A stretch of 42,412 nucleotides of DNA from Candidatus Scatousia excrementipullorum (GTDB lineage Bacteria; Cyanobacteriota; Vampirovibrionia; Gastranaerophilales; Gastranaerophilaceae), in the NCBI GenBank assembly GCA_017694215.1, contig JADIND010000114.1:1-42412 (forward strand), in the 5' to 3' direction. The position numbers and the translations under genes were made by a program. The notes under the pieces were generated by a model. That model did no database searches and had not been told where the DNA came from. It saw only the letters and a list, made by a program, of their open reading frames with translations. Of the stretch, positions 16,108 through 24,161 are shown in pieces (within the stretch, counting starts at the first letter, position 1; every line of letters starts with the position of its first letter).

Positions 16108-16638
16108 ATGAAGAGTTCAACGGTAAGAAGATCAAATTTATCCAAGGAGAAAATTGCAGTGCTTGAAGCATTAGCGAAATATAAACACGAATCCGCAGAT
16201 AATACTCCAAACGTTTATGTAAGAAATAATAAAGAAAAAGAATTAGACCTATTATGGCAAAATTTTAAGATTAACCAGAAGGGTGAGAAATCTCCGGTTG
16301 TTTATCTTGCTACAGGTTTTATTGCAGGTATTGTAGCAACATCTTTGATGTTTGCTATTCTGGGACTTTCAATCCACAGTGCATCGGTTTCTGTTCCTGC
16401 AGAAAAAGCAAAAACTAAAACTGAAAGCATTAACCTTGTTCCGGCTGCTGAAACAGCTGCTGCAACAACAGGTTCCGAAATTTATACAGTTCAAAGCGGT
16501 GACACTATGGAAAGTATCCTCACAAGATTCTACGGCGGATACAGCACAGAACGGTTGAATACTGTTATGAAAGCCAACAACATGACAAACCCTAACAAAC
16601 TTTCAATAGGTCAAAAATTAACAATTCCAATGCACTAA
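16108..16638 (+). CDS. Single-pass membrane protein with C-terminal LysM domain
   Basis: 176 residues. The N-terminal cytoplasmic part is charged (residues 1-65), one membrane helix follows (about 67-88, VVYLATGFIAGIVATSLMF), then an Ala/Thr linker, then a LysM domain (about 126-174, EIYTVQSGDTMESIL to LSIGQKLTIP) that would bind peptidoglycan in the periplasm. GGGG stands before the ATG, and TATAAT lies at 16070-16075. It could tether the inner membrane to the wall or anchor a cytoplasmic partner. It is a single-gene unit closed by a strong terminator. Confidence 0.88.
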   Translation: MKSSTVRRSNLSKEKIAVLEALAKYKHESADNTPNVYVRNNKEKELDLLWQNFKINQKGEKSPVVYLATGFIAGIVATSLMFAILGLSIHSASVSVPAEKAKTKTESINLVPAAETAAATTGSEIYTVQSGDTMESILTRFYGGYSTERLNTVMKANNMTNPNKLSIGQKLTIPMH

Positions 16639-16656
16639 GAATAATAAATTTATACG

Positions 16657-16692
16657 CAACAAAAAAGCTCCATTTCAGGAGCTTTTTTGTTG
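16657..16692 (+). terminator. Terminator after the LysM gene
   Basis: A perfect 15-bp stem (CAACAAAAAAGCTCC with its complement, 16657-16671 and 16678-16692) and 6-base loop. The right arm contains the T-run. The A-tract and T-tract make it bidirectional. Confidence 0.9.
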
Positions 16693-16813
16693 TACAAGCC
16701 GGCATAACATTCTCAAAATCATAAATCTTTGAAGGAAAAAAGGGGGGGGGAACGTAAATACAGCATAACTGAAAAAGCGTTGCTTAAATTAATTCACTAA
16801 CAGGACTTTGAAC

Positions 16814-16881
16814 GGGGCAAGCGGAAACTTGCTCCATCCTTATTTATATTAGAATTTAATTGTCTGAATTTTCAAGGATGG
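16814..16881 (+). promoter_or_regulatory. Alternative hairpins in the leuS leader
   Basis: GGGGCAAG (16814-16821) pairs with CTTGCTCC (16828-16835) around CGGAAA. The bases just after, CCATCCTT (16834-16841), can instead pair with AAGGATGG (16874-16881), which is followed by a T-rich run. The two folds share bases and exclude each other, as in attenuators. No T-box consensus is visible. A run of nine G lies at 16742-16750 in the same gap. Confidence 0.35.
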
Positions 16882-16967
16882 TAATTATTTTTTATTTAAA
16901 TAGAATTTGCGTCGAAAATATCTTTGTGCTACTTTTTGAGAAGAAGAGTTAGGGAGAAAATATTAGT

Positions 16968-19487
16968 ATGAAACAGAATTATTTTCCGCAGGAAATAGAA
17001 AAAAAATGGCAGAAAATCTGGGAAGAATCAGGTGCCTTCAAAACCCCTGATAAAAGTGATAAACCGAAATATTACGCACTGTCAATGTTCCCTTATCCGT
17101 CAGGGAAACTTCATATGGGACATGTCAGAAACTATACAATTACCGACGTAATTGCAAGATTTAAAAAAGCTCAAGGATATAACGTGTTACACCCGATGGG
17201 ATGGGACAGTTTCGGACTTCCTGCAGAAAATGCCGCAATGAAACACGGTGCAGATCCTGAAAAATGGACTCACGAAAATATTGCATATATGACAAAACAG
17301 CTTAAAATGCTCGGACTTTCTTATGATTGGGACAGAGAAGTAACAACCTGCAAGCCTGATTATTATAAATGGACGCAGTGGCTGTTTTTGCAATTATATA
17401 AAAAAGGGCTAGTTTATAAAAAAGAGGCTGCCGTAAACTGGTGCAACAACTGTGCAACAGTACTTGCAAACGAACAGGTTATTGACGGGAAATGCTGGAG
17501 ATGCGACAGCGAAGTTGAGAAAAAATACCTGTCACAGTGGTTTATAAAAATTACGGATTATGCGGAAGTTTTGCTTGATGATTTAGATAAACTCACCGGC
17601 TGGGGCGATAACGTTAAAACAATGCAGGCAAACTGGATTGGAAAATCTCAAGGTGCAATTTTCAGATTTCCTGTTGTTGATACCCCTAATGGCGAAAAAC
17701 TGGAAGTTCCGGTTTATACAACAAGACCTGATACTGTTCACGGTATAACATATCTTGTTGTGGCTCCCGAATACAAAGATATTGAAAAATTAACGACTCC
17801 GGAAAATAAAGAAGCGGTTGAAGCTTACCGTGCAAATGCACGCAAAATGACAGAAATAGAAAGGCTTTCAACAGAACGCGTAAAAACCGGCGTACCGCTC
17901 GGAACTCACTGCAAAAATCCGTTTACCGGCGAAATTTTCCCGCTCTGGACAGCGGATTATGCACTTGTTGAATACGGAACCGGTGCTGTTATGGCAGTTC
18001 CGACTCATGATACCAGAGACTTTGATTTTGCTAAAAAATATAATTTGCCAATGAAGGTTGTTATAACCCCTCACCCGTCCTCCGGCCACCCTCTCCCGCA
18101 AGGGGCGAGGGACTTAACAGAAGCCTATACGGAACCCGGGGTTCTGGTAAATTCCGGTGAATTTAACGGGATGAAAAATGAAGAGGCTAAAAAAGCTATT
18201 ACAGAAAAGGCTGTAAGAGAAGGTTTCGGTGAATTCAAAACTCAATACAGACTTCGTGACTGGTTGATTTCCCGTCAAAGATACTGGGGAGCCCCTATTC
18301 CGGTTGTATATTGTGAAAAATGCGGTATTCAACCTGTTCCGGAAGAACAGCTTCCTGTATTGCTGCCAAAGGATGTTGATTTTAGTGTTGTCGGAAAATC
18401 TCCGATATTAACATCAAAAACATTCCTTGAAACAACCTGCCCTTGCTGCGGCGGAAAAGCAAGACGCGAAACAGATACTATGGATACGTTTATTTGTTCA
18501 AGCTGGTATTACCTGCGTTATGCGGATGCTAAAAATGATAAATTGCCGTTTGCAAAAGATAAAGTTAATCACTGGCTGCCGGTTGATCAGTATGTAGGCG
18601 GAATTGAACACGCAATTCTTCACCTTTTGTACTCGAGATTCTTTACAAAAGCTTTGCGTGATTTAGGTTTGCTTGATTTTGACGAACCTTTCAAAAACCT
18701 GTTGACTCAGGGAATGGTTTTGAAAGATGGTTCTAAAATGTCAAAATCTAAAGGTAACACGGTTGACCCTGATGAAATCTTTGAAAATTACGGGGCTGAT
18801 ACAGCAAGATTATTTATCCTGTCTGATTCACCTCCGGCAAGAGATTTTGACTGGTCAGATGCAGGGGTTGAAGGCTGCTATAAGTTCTTGAACAGGGTTT
18901 GGAGACTTATTGCATCTAATGCTGAAGATATTTCATTAGATGATGCTGCAAGTTTTACACACTCAGCTTCTCTCAAAAAGGAGAATGATGACCTTGTTCG
19001 TAACGTTCATATTGCGATTAAGGGAATTACTAACGATATATCGAATGATTTCCAATTCAACACTGTAATTTCTAAATACCGTGAACTTACAAATGCTATT
19101 TACGAGTGGCGTGGCAAGAAATCCGAACTTGACAATGAAGATAAAAAAGTTATGAGTTTTGCAATCGTAACATTAATGAAACTTATGTCACCGGTTGCAG
19201 TACACCTGACAGAAGAGGCTTGGCACGATTTAGGCGGTAAAGGTTCAATTCACGATGAAACCTGGTGCAAGTGGGATGAAAATCTGGCCAAAGCAAGCTC
19301 AATTACGCTTGTAGTTCAGGTTAACGGAAAACTTAAGGATAAAATAGAAGCTGATGAGGCTTGTTCGGAGGATGAACTAAAGGCTCTGGCTCTAAACAGT
19401 CCTAAAGTTAAAGAATTAACCGAAGGAAAAACGATTGTTAAAACGATTGTTGTACCTAAGAAACTGGTGAACATCGTTGTTAAATAA
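16968..19487 (+). CDS. leuS: Leucyl-tRNA synthetase with a repeat insertion in the editing domain
   Basis: Charges tRNA-Leu with leucine in the cytoplasm. 839 residues, class I type. The HIGH motif is in GKLHMGHVRNY, the CP1 editing domain spans about 220-420 with TTRPDTVHG and GTGAVMAVPTHDTRDFDF, and KMSKS is at 590-594. The C-terminal anticodon-binding domain is complete. Between LPMKVVI and AYTEPGVL, residues about 367-382 (TPHPSSGHPLPQGARD) are encoded by 18067-18112, whose bases match the CCCCTCACCC-type palindromic repeat also found at 20628 and 20712. The insert keeps the frame, so the enzyme is presumably active. GGGAG precedes the ATG by 11 bases. Confidence 0.97.
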   Translation: MKQNYFPQEIEKKWQKIWEESGAFKTPDKSDKPKYYALSMFPYPSGKLHMGHVRNYTITDVIARFKKAQGYNVLHPMGWDSFGLPAENAAMKHGADPEKWTHENIAYMTKQLKMLGLSYDWDREVTTCKPDYYKWTQWLFLQLYKKGLVYKKEAAVNWCNNCATVLANEQVIDGKCWRCDSEVEKKYLSQWFIKITDYAEVLLDDLDKLTGWGDNVKTMQANWIGKSQGAIFRFPVVDTPNGEKLEVPVYTTRPDTVHGITYLVVAPEYKDIEKLTTPENKEAVEAYRANARKMTEIERLSTERVKTGVPLGTHCKNPFTGEIFPLWTADYALVEYGTGAVMAVPTHDTRDFDFAKKYNLPMKVVITPHPSSGHPLPQGARDLTEAYTEPGVLVNSGEFNGMKNEEAKKAITEKAVREGFGEFKTQYRLRDWLISRQRYWGAPIPVVYCEKCGIQPVPEEQLPVLLPKDVDFSVVGKSPILTSKTFLETTCPCCGGKARRETDTMDTFICSSWYYLRYADAKNDKLPFAKDKVNHWLPVDQYVGGIEHAILHLLYSRFFTKALRDLGLLDFDEPFKNLLTQGMVLKDGSKMSKSKGNTVDPDEIFENYGADTARLFILSDSPPARDFDWSDAGVEGCYKFLNRVWRLIASNAEDISLDDAASFTHSASLKKENDDLVRNVHIAIKGITNDISNDFQFNTVISKYRELTNAIYEWRGKKSELDNEDKKVMSFAIVTLMKLMSPVAVHLTEEAWHDLGGKGSIHDETWCKWDENLAKASSITLVVQVNGKLKDKIEADEACSEDELKALALNSPKVKELTEGKTIVKTIVVPKKLVNIVVK
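18067..18112 (+). repeat. CCCCTCACCC-type palindromic repeat unit inside leuS
   Basis: Begins CCCCTCACCC, contains CCCTCTCCCGCAAGGG and ends GAGGGA. It closely matches the intergenic copies at 20628-20666 and 20712-20747. It is much more GC-rich than surrounding leuS and translates in frame. Confidence 0.8.
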
Positions 19488-20124
19488 ATCGTTTGAATAA
19501 ATTTTTAATTTTAACAAACAGTCCTGACTTTTCCCGGTCAGGCTGTTTTGCTGGCAGGGGTTTATACATAATCAAATTATCGGCGTATTCAGGTTCTAAT
19601 TTTGAGCCGTTTTTAATACATTTATCCAGAATATAATTAATATAATTGTCTGTAGAGGTATAACCTTGTTTTCTGTAAAAAATGTGACAAGGATGTCTAG
19701 GGTCATAAATTCGGCTTGCAACGAGGAATACACGACCGTCACAACCCTGTGCTTTGCTTTCATTTTCAGCAAATTTTAAAAAATCGCTGCCATAACCGTT
19801 TCCGCGTTCTTCAGTTTTTAAGAATTCAATTTTCAGGGCATCGCAAATTTTCTCATCAGGATAAACTTCAGCCCATTTAAGCTTTCTGACAGGTCTGGTT
19901 ATCATTTCACCGGCATAAGTTCCGTTTTCGGTATCTGCCATTCTGTGGAGGTTTACCGTAACTATTTTCCTGCTTGTCATGTCGAACATTTTTACATTTT
20001 TAACGGAATAAATTAAATGTTTCGGCATTTTCTGAGGTTTAAAAGGACGCAGATAATATGAAATTTTATTAGCACACAGACCATTCATATTTTTTATAAA
20101 ACGTGTAAAAAAAATAATTGCCAT
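19480..20124 (-). CDS. GNAT-family N-acetyltransferase
   Basis: 214 residues. The acetyl-CoA binding motif A is seen in FLKTEERGNGYGSDFLKFA (about 103-121), followed by a strand (GRVFLVAS) and motif B-like HIFYRKQGY. The C-terminal basic tail (KIKNLFKRF) follows a Pro-rich linker. The substrate is unknown. The start is uncertain: there is no clear ribosome site at 20124, and Met33 (MPKHLIYS) is an alternative. The 3' end overlaps leuS by 8 bases, tail to tail. Confidence 0.8.
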   Translation of the reverse strand: MAIIFFTRFIKNMNGLCANKISYYLRPFKPQKMPKHLIYSVKNVKMFDMTSRKIVTVNLHRMADTENGTYAGEMITRPVRKLKWAEVYPDEKICDALKIEFLKTEERGNGYGSDFLKFAENESKAQGCDGRVFLVASRIYDPRHPCHIFYRKQGYTSTDNYINYILDKCIKNGSKLEPEYADNLIMYKPLPAKQPDREKSGLFVKIKNLFKRFI

Positions 20125-20169
20125 TAATAAACATTATTTAATATTTTTATTAACGAATATAAAATCCAC

Positions 20170-20311
20170 AACCCCTCCCTGTCATCCTGAACTAGTTTCA
20201 GGATCTTAGAAAATTTTCACCTTTCTGCTCCGCTATCGTGCTTACGCACACGCTCCGCCATTAAACGCCTTCCTTGTAAGGGAGGTGGCACGGAGTGCCG
20301 GAGGGTTTTTC
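20170..20311. repeat. Nested palindromic repeats, part 1
   Basis: GTCATCCTGAACTAG followed by TTTCAGGATCTT (20181-20207) is a palindromic unit also seen in diverged form at 39948-39974. It appears to interrupt another repeat whose ends read AACCCCTCC (from about 20170) and AAGGGAGG with GGCACGGAGTGCC (to 20311). There is no coding potential. Confidence 0.7.
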
Positions 20312-20340
20312 GATACTCCGCAGCCGCACAGCCGTCACCC

Positions 20341-20553
20341 CATGTCATCCTGAAAGCGTAAAAATAGTTGAGCCTTTTTAGTAATGTAGTAATGTAGGTT
20401 TTGGTAATCTCTGATTACCGAAACATTTTTGTTGTGGTAAATTAAAATTTACCACAACCTACTGCTCAGGAGCTTACCGCCGGTATAGAAAAAGAGATTC
20501 TGAACAGTGACAATTTCCGTATGCCGTGACGGTTAACGTTTCAGAATGACATG
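20341..20553. mobile_element. MITE-like element with terminal inverted repeats
   Basis: CATGTCATCCTGAAAGCG (20341-20358) is matched by its near reverse complement CGTTTCAGAATGACATG (20537-20553), giving about 17-bp terminal inverted repeats around 213 bp. Inside are a perfect hairpin GTTGTGGTAAATT/AATTTACCACAAC, a second hairpin GGTAATC/GATTACC and a short tandem AGTAATGT. There is no transposase or ORF. It looks like a small non-autonomous element or compound repeat. Confidence 0.6.
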
Positions 20554-20573
20554 AAAAAAATCCCCATTCTATT

Positions 20574-20592
20574 CCCCCTTTAGAAAAGGGGG
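20574..20592. repeat. CCCCCTTT/AAAGGGGG hairpin repeat
   Basis: A perfect 8-bp inverted pair with a 3-base centre (20574-20581 and 20585-20592), lying directly after the MITE-like element. It may double as a transcription block. Confidence 0.6.
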
Positions 20593-20627
20593 CTAAGCCT
20601 TTGGCGACCTTATTTAATCAAGTAAGA

Positions 20628-20666
20628 CCCCTCACCCCAGCCCTCTCCCGCAAGGGAAGAGGGAGA
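20628..20666. repeat. CCCCTCACCC-type repeat, intergenic copy
   Basis: Begins CCCCTCACCCC and contains CCCTCTCCCGCAAGGG, ending GAGGGAG. It is the closest match in the window to the unit inserted in leuS. It is followed by the hairpin TGGGCT-TTC-AGCCCA (20676-20690) and the perfect palindrome ATGAATATTCAT (20694-20705). Confidence 0.8.
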
Positions 20667-20711
20667 AAAGTAGGGTGGGCTTTCAGCCCAACGATGAATA
20701 TTCATGTACCT

Positions 20712-20747
20712 CCCCTCACCCTGACCCTTTCCCGTATGGAGAGGGGA
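20712..20747. repeat. CCCCTCACCC-type repeat, second intergenic copy
   Basis: CCCCTCACCCTGACCC, then TTTCCCGTATGG and AGAGGGGA. It is a more diverged member of the same family. From here to murC (20931) only AT-rich promoter sequence is seen, including TATTATAAT near 20905. Confidence 0.75.
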
Positions 20748-20930
20748 TACTTTGCGTAATCGCAGGACTGATTCGCAATAGCACAGCCTCTGCAGTAATT
20801 TGCTTCTGAATTTCTCCCAAAAACACTTTTTACTTCCACTCAAAGGATTTTTTACAAATTTTATTTACAAATAGTAAAATTAAAGATTTTAAAATTTTTC
20901 TGTATTATAATTGTAAGTGTTAATTAATAG

Positions 20931-22334
20931 ATGATGATTAGGGATAGAGCTTTGAACAAGAAGAAAAAATATTATTTTATAGCAATAGGCGGAGTCGGAA
21001 TGAGCGGGCTTGCAAAATATTTGCTGGAAAACGGCTGTGAAGTTGCAGGTTCTGATATTTGCGACAGTAAATATATTCAAAAAATAAAAAAACTCGGAGC
21101 AACCGTGCATATAGGCCACAGTGCCGGCAATGTTCCGGAGGATTGTGTCGTCATTGCAAGTACAGCAATCCGTCAGGATAATCCTGAAATAGTAAGGGCA
21201 AAAGAACTCGGACTGCCGATTTATCACCGTTCGGATTTGCTTGCTGAAATTTCAAGAGAAGGCAAGTTTTTCCTCGGTTACTCCGGTACTCACGGCAAAA
21301 CGACAACAAGCGGTCTTTCTTCTTATGTTATGGAAAAAGCAGGACTTAAACCTTCTTATGTCGTTGGAGGTATTATTCCGGAACTTGATACAAATGCTCA
21401 CTGTCAGGACGGTAAATATTTTGCGGCAGAACTTGATGAAAGCGACGGCACTATAGTTAAATATGTGCCGGATGTTGTTGTTATAAATAACCTTGAGCCG
21501 GATCATCTGGATTTTTACAAAAACGGACTGCAATCCATTCTTGATACTTTTGAAAAATTTATTTCAAAAATGCCGGAAAACGGTACCGTTCTGGTAAATT
21601 ATGACTGTGATGCTTCTAAAAATCTTCACGGTCACAGAACAGTTACTTTCGGTCTGTCAGACGGGGCGGACTATCAGGCTAAAAATATTGAGTTTAAATC
21701 CGATTTTACAACTTTTGATATCTATTATAAGGATAAATTTTTAACTGATTTGAAAATTATTCTCAGAGGAATTCACAATGTTTATAACTCTCTTGCAGTT
21801 CTTGCAAGCCTGAATATAGCGGGTGTTGATGTAAATCTTGTTAAACCTTATTTTGCGGAATTTTCCGGTATGGGAAGAAGATTTCAAAAGATAGGAAGTG
21901 CAAACGGTGCCGTTATTTATGATGATTACGCCCATCATCCGACCGAAATTAAAGCCGCACTATCTTCGGCGTTGAGTTTTAAAGATAAACGCGTAACGGC
22001 AGTATTCCAGCCTCACCGCTATACAAGATTAAAAAATCTGTGGAATGAATTTTTGAATGCTTTTGACGGCGTGGATAAAGTCGTTGTGACAGATGTCTAT
22101 GCGGCGTCAGAAGACGTTATTGACGGAATAAATTCCGAAAAATTTGCAAAAGACCTTGCCTCAAAAGGTATAAACTGCGAGTATATTGCGGGTGATATGA
22201 AAACTGTTGCAGAAAAGTTATATCCGCAACTTAAAAATGATGATATCATTATCGGACTCGGAGCAGGAACCATTACGGCTCTCGGGAAAAATCTTCTTGA
22301 ACTTGATAAGGAGTTGACAGGCGTTGCTGATTGA
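20931..22334 (+). CDS. murC: UDP-N-acetylmuramate--L-alanine ligase
   Basis: Adds L-Ala to UDP-MurNAc in the cytoplasm, the first peptide step of peptidoglycan precursor synthesis. 467 residues. The N-terminal Rossmann domain has IGGVGMSGLA, the ATP site is GTHGKTTT (119-126), the central domain has NNLEPDHLDFY and AELDESDGT, and the C-terminal domain has YDDYAHHPTE and FQPHRYTR. The start is uncertain. ATG 20931 has no ribosome site, while TTG 20952, seven codons later, follows AGGGA at good spacing. It is the first gene of murC-murB-ddl-ftsQ-nadE and lies after the repeat cluster. It overlaps murB by 11 bases. Confidence 0.96.
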   Translation: MMIRDRALNKKKKYYFIAIGGVGMSGLAKYLLENGCEVAGSDICDSKYIQKIKKLGATVHIGHSAGNVPEDCVVIASTAIRQDNPEIVRAKELGLPIYHRSDLLAEISREGKFFLGYSGTHGKTTTSGLSSYVMEKAGLKPSYVVGGIIPELDTNAHCQDGKYFAAELDESDGTIVKYVPDVVVINNLEPDHLDFYKNGLQSILDTFEKFISKMPENGTVLVNYDCDASKNLHGHRTVTFGLSDGADYQAKNIEFKSDFTTFDIYYKDKFLTDLKIILRGIHNVYNSLAVLASLNIAGVDVNLVKPYFAEFSGMGRRFQKIGSANGAVIYDDYAHHPTEIKAALSSALSFKDKRVTAVFQPHRYTRLKNLWNEFLNAFDGVDKVVVTDVYAASEDVIDGINSEKFAKDLASKGINCEYIAGDMKTVAEKLYPQLKNDDIIIGLGAGTITALGKNLLELDKELTGVAD

Positions 22335-23226
22335 AGAAAATTATGACATAAAAAGACTTACTTCATTTAAGTGCGGCGGCAAAATAAAACGGGTTTATTT
22401 TCCGGAAAATTTGAATGAATTTACGGAAATTTTGAGCAGAAATCCGGATATCAAAGTCTTTGGAAATCTTTCCAATACACTTGTTTCAACTGACGGTTAT
22501 GACGGCGAGATCGTTATAACTACCAAAATGAATAAATTCACGGTGGATGGAACAACTGTCACTGCAGAATGCGGTTTAAAAGGGCCAAAACTTGCTCAGG
22601 CGGCAGCTGATGCCGGTTTAAGCGGCCTGGAATTTATGGTCGCATTTCCGGGGTCAATAGGCGGAGAAGTTTTTATGAATGCCGGTGCTCACGGACAATC
22701 TGTTGCGGATTCACTTGTTGAAGCAAAATGTTATGATAAAGACCAGCAAAAAATTGTTACACTTTCAAAATCAGGTTTAGGTTTTTCTTACAGAACATCA
22801 ATATGCCAGACTTTTGATCTGGTAGTGCTCTCAGCGACATTTGAACTTGAAAAGGCAAGAAAACAGGATATTGAAGCAAGGATGAACGAAAATCTTGCGT
22901 TCAGAAAAAACAAACAGCCGTCACTTGCTCTTCCAAACTGCGGTAGTGTTTTCAGAAATCCGGAGGGGGATTCTGCCGGAAGACTGCTTGACGCTGCCGG
23001 CGTAAAAGGTCTTGTTGTCGGCGGAGCAGGAATTTGGGAAAACCATGCAAACTTTATCATAAACGGGCCGAACGGTACATCGGAAGATATTTTAAAGATT
23101 ATGTATGTTATGTATAACGAAGTAAAAGAGCAGTTCGGAATTGAATTGCAGCCGGAGGTCAGATACCTCGGCGGGAAAAATGAAACAGAGGTTAAAATAT
23201 GCAGGAAATTAAAAATGATAAAATAG
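22324..23226 (+). CDS. murB: UDP-N-acetylenolpyruvoylglucosamine reductase
   Basis: FAD enzyme that reduces UDP-GlcNAc-enolpyruvate with NADPH to UDP-MurNAc. 300 residues, TTG start with AAGGAG 10 bases upstream, inside the murC 3' end. FAD-binding is seen in LEFMVAFPGSIGGEVFMNAG, then GFSYRTS, and the proton-donor Ser in NCGSVFRNP, followed by AGRLLDAAGVKG and ENHANFIIN. All landmark residues are present. It overlaps ddl by 28 bases, so the five genes are tightly coupled. Confidence 0.96.
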   Translation: MLIEENYDIKRLTSFKCGGKIKRVYFPENLNEFTEILSRNPDIKVFGNLSNTLVSTDGYDGEIVITTKMNKFTVDGTTVTAECGLKGPKLAQAAADAGLSGLEFMVAFPGSIGGEVFMNAGAHGQSVADSLVEAKCYDKDQQKIVTLSKSGLGFSYRTSICQTFDLVVLSATFELEKARKQDIEARMNENLAFRKNKQPSLALPNCGSVFRNPEGDSAGRLLDAAGVKGLVVGGAGIWENHANFIINGPNGTSEDILKIMYVMYNEVKEQFGIELQPEVRYLGGKNETEVKICRKLKMIK

Positions 23227-24155
23227 ATAAAAATGCAAAAATCGCGGTTTTGTGCGGAGGAATGTCATCGGAAGCAGAAATTTCAATGAGGTCAGGGAAA
23301 GGCTGTTATGAGGCATTGAAACGTCTTGGTTTTAAGAATGCGGAAATGGTTGTTGTTGATAAAAATATCTCCGAAAATCTTCAAAAAGGAAATTACGATT
23401 ATGCATTCAACGCCTTGCACGGAAAATACGGCGAAGACGGATGCGTTCAGGGAATTTTGGAAATCCTTCGTATCCCTTATACCGGCTGCGGTGTTATGGC
23501 AAGCAGTCTTTGTATGAATAAAGAATTTACCAAAAGAATACTTTCAACCTGTCCGGATATTCCTATGGCTAAATCAGCTTTTGTCAGAAAAGGCGATGAT
23601 GTTATGGAAAAAACAAAAGACTTAACCTATCCCCTTTTCACCAAACCTGTTTGCGAAGGGTCAAGTTTCGGTATGACAAAAGTTGACAGAAAAGAGGATT
23701 TAAAAGCTGCTTACGAAGAGGCTGTTAAATATAATGACGATGTATTGGTAGAAGAATTTATCGACGGATTTTTCGTAACAGTCGGGGTTCTGGAAGATAA
23801 TGACGGGAAACCGTTTGCAACAGAAATTCTTGAAATAAGACCTAAAAATGAATGGTATGATTACGAGGCAAAATATACAAACGGAATGTCTGAATTTATT
23901 GTTCCTGCAAACCTTTCAAAAGAAGTTACGGCTCATGTAAAAGAAGTTGCTGTAAAGGCTTTTGAAACAGCAGGCTGCAGAGGTGTTTCGAGAATCGATT
24001 TTATGATGAAAGATGATATTCCGTATCTGCTTGAAATAAATACAAGTCCGGGGATGACTTCTACAAGTGATTTGCCGGCACAATCTGCCGTTATGGGTAT
24101 TGATTACGATCATCTGGTACTTGCGATTTTAAACAGTGCAGGTTTAAACAAATAG
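23199..24155 (+). CDS. ddl: D-alanine--D-alanine ligase
   Basis: Makes the D-Ala-D-Ala end of the peptidoglycan stem peptide; ATP-grasp fold. 318 residues, normal. Visible motifs are AVLCGGMSSEAEIS, ALHGKYGEDGCVQG, the Tyr-containing IPYTGCGVMASSLCMNK, VCEGSSFGM and the metal site EINTSPGMTSTSDLP. Some members read NTLPGMT, and the Ser here is a normal variation. A Tyr in the region after CVQGILE (PYTGCGV) suggests ordinary D-Ala rather than D-Lac specificity, but this is only a guess. The substrate D-Ala would come from the alanine racemase encoded at 31832. Confidence 0.96.
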   Translation: MQEIKNDKIDKNAKIAVLCGGMSSEAEISMRSGKGCYEALKRLGFKNAEMVVVDKNISENLQKGNYDYAFNALHGKYGEDGCVQGILEILRIPYTGCGVMASSLCMNKEFTKRILSTCPDIPMAKSAFVRKGDDVMEKTKDLTYPLFTKPVCEGSSFGMTKVDRKEDLKAAYEEAVKYNDDVLVEEFIDGFFVTVGVLEDNDGKPFATEILEIRPKNEWYDYEAKYTNGMSEFIVPANLSKEVTAHVKEVAVKAFETAGCRGVSRIDFMMKDDIPYLLEINTSPGMTSTSDLPAQSAVMGIDYDHLVLAILNSAGLNK

Positions 24156-24161
24156 GTGCAA

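Noticed and set aside
16693..16967. T-box riboswitch upstream of leuS
   Set aside because: The conserved T-box sequence that pairs with the tRNA end is not present.
20610..20843. 77-residue minus-strand frame in the repeat cluster
   Set aside because: It consists of translated repeat units and has no ribosome site.
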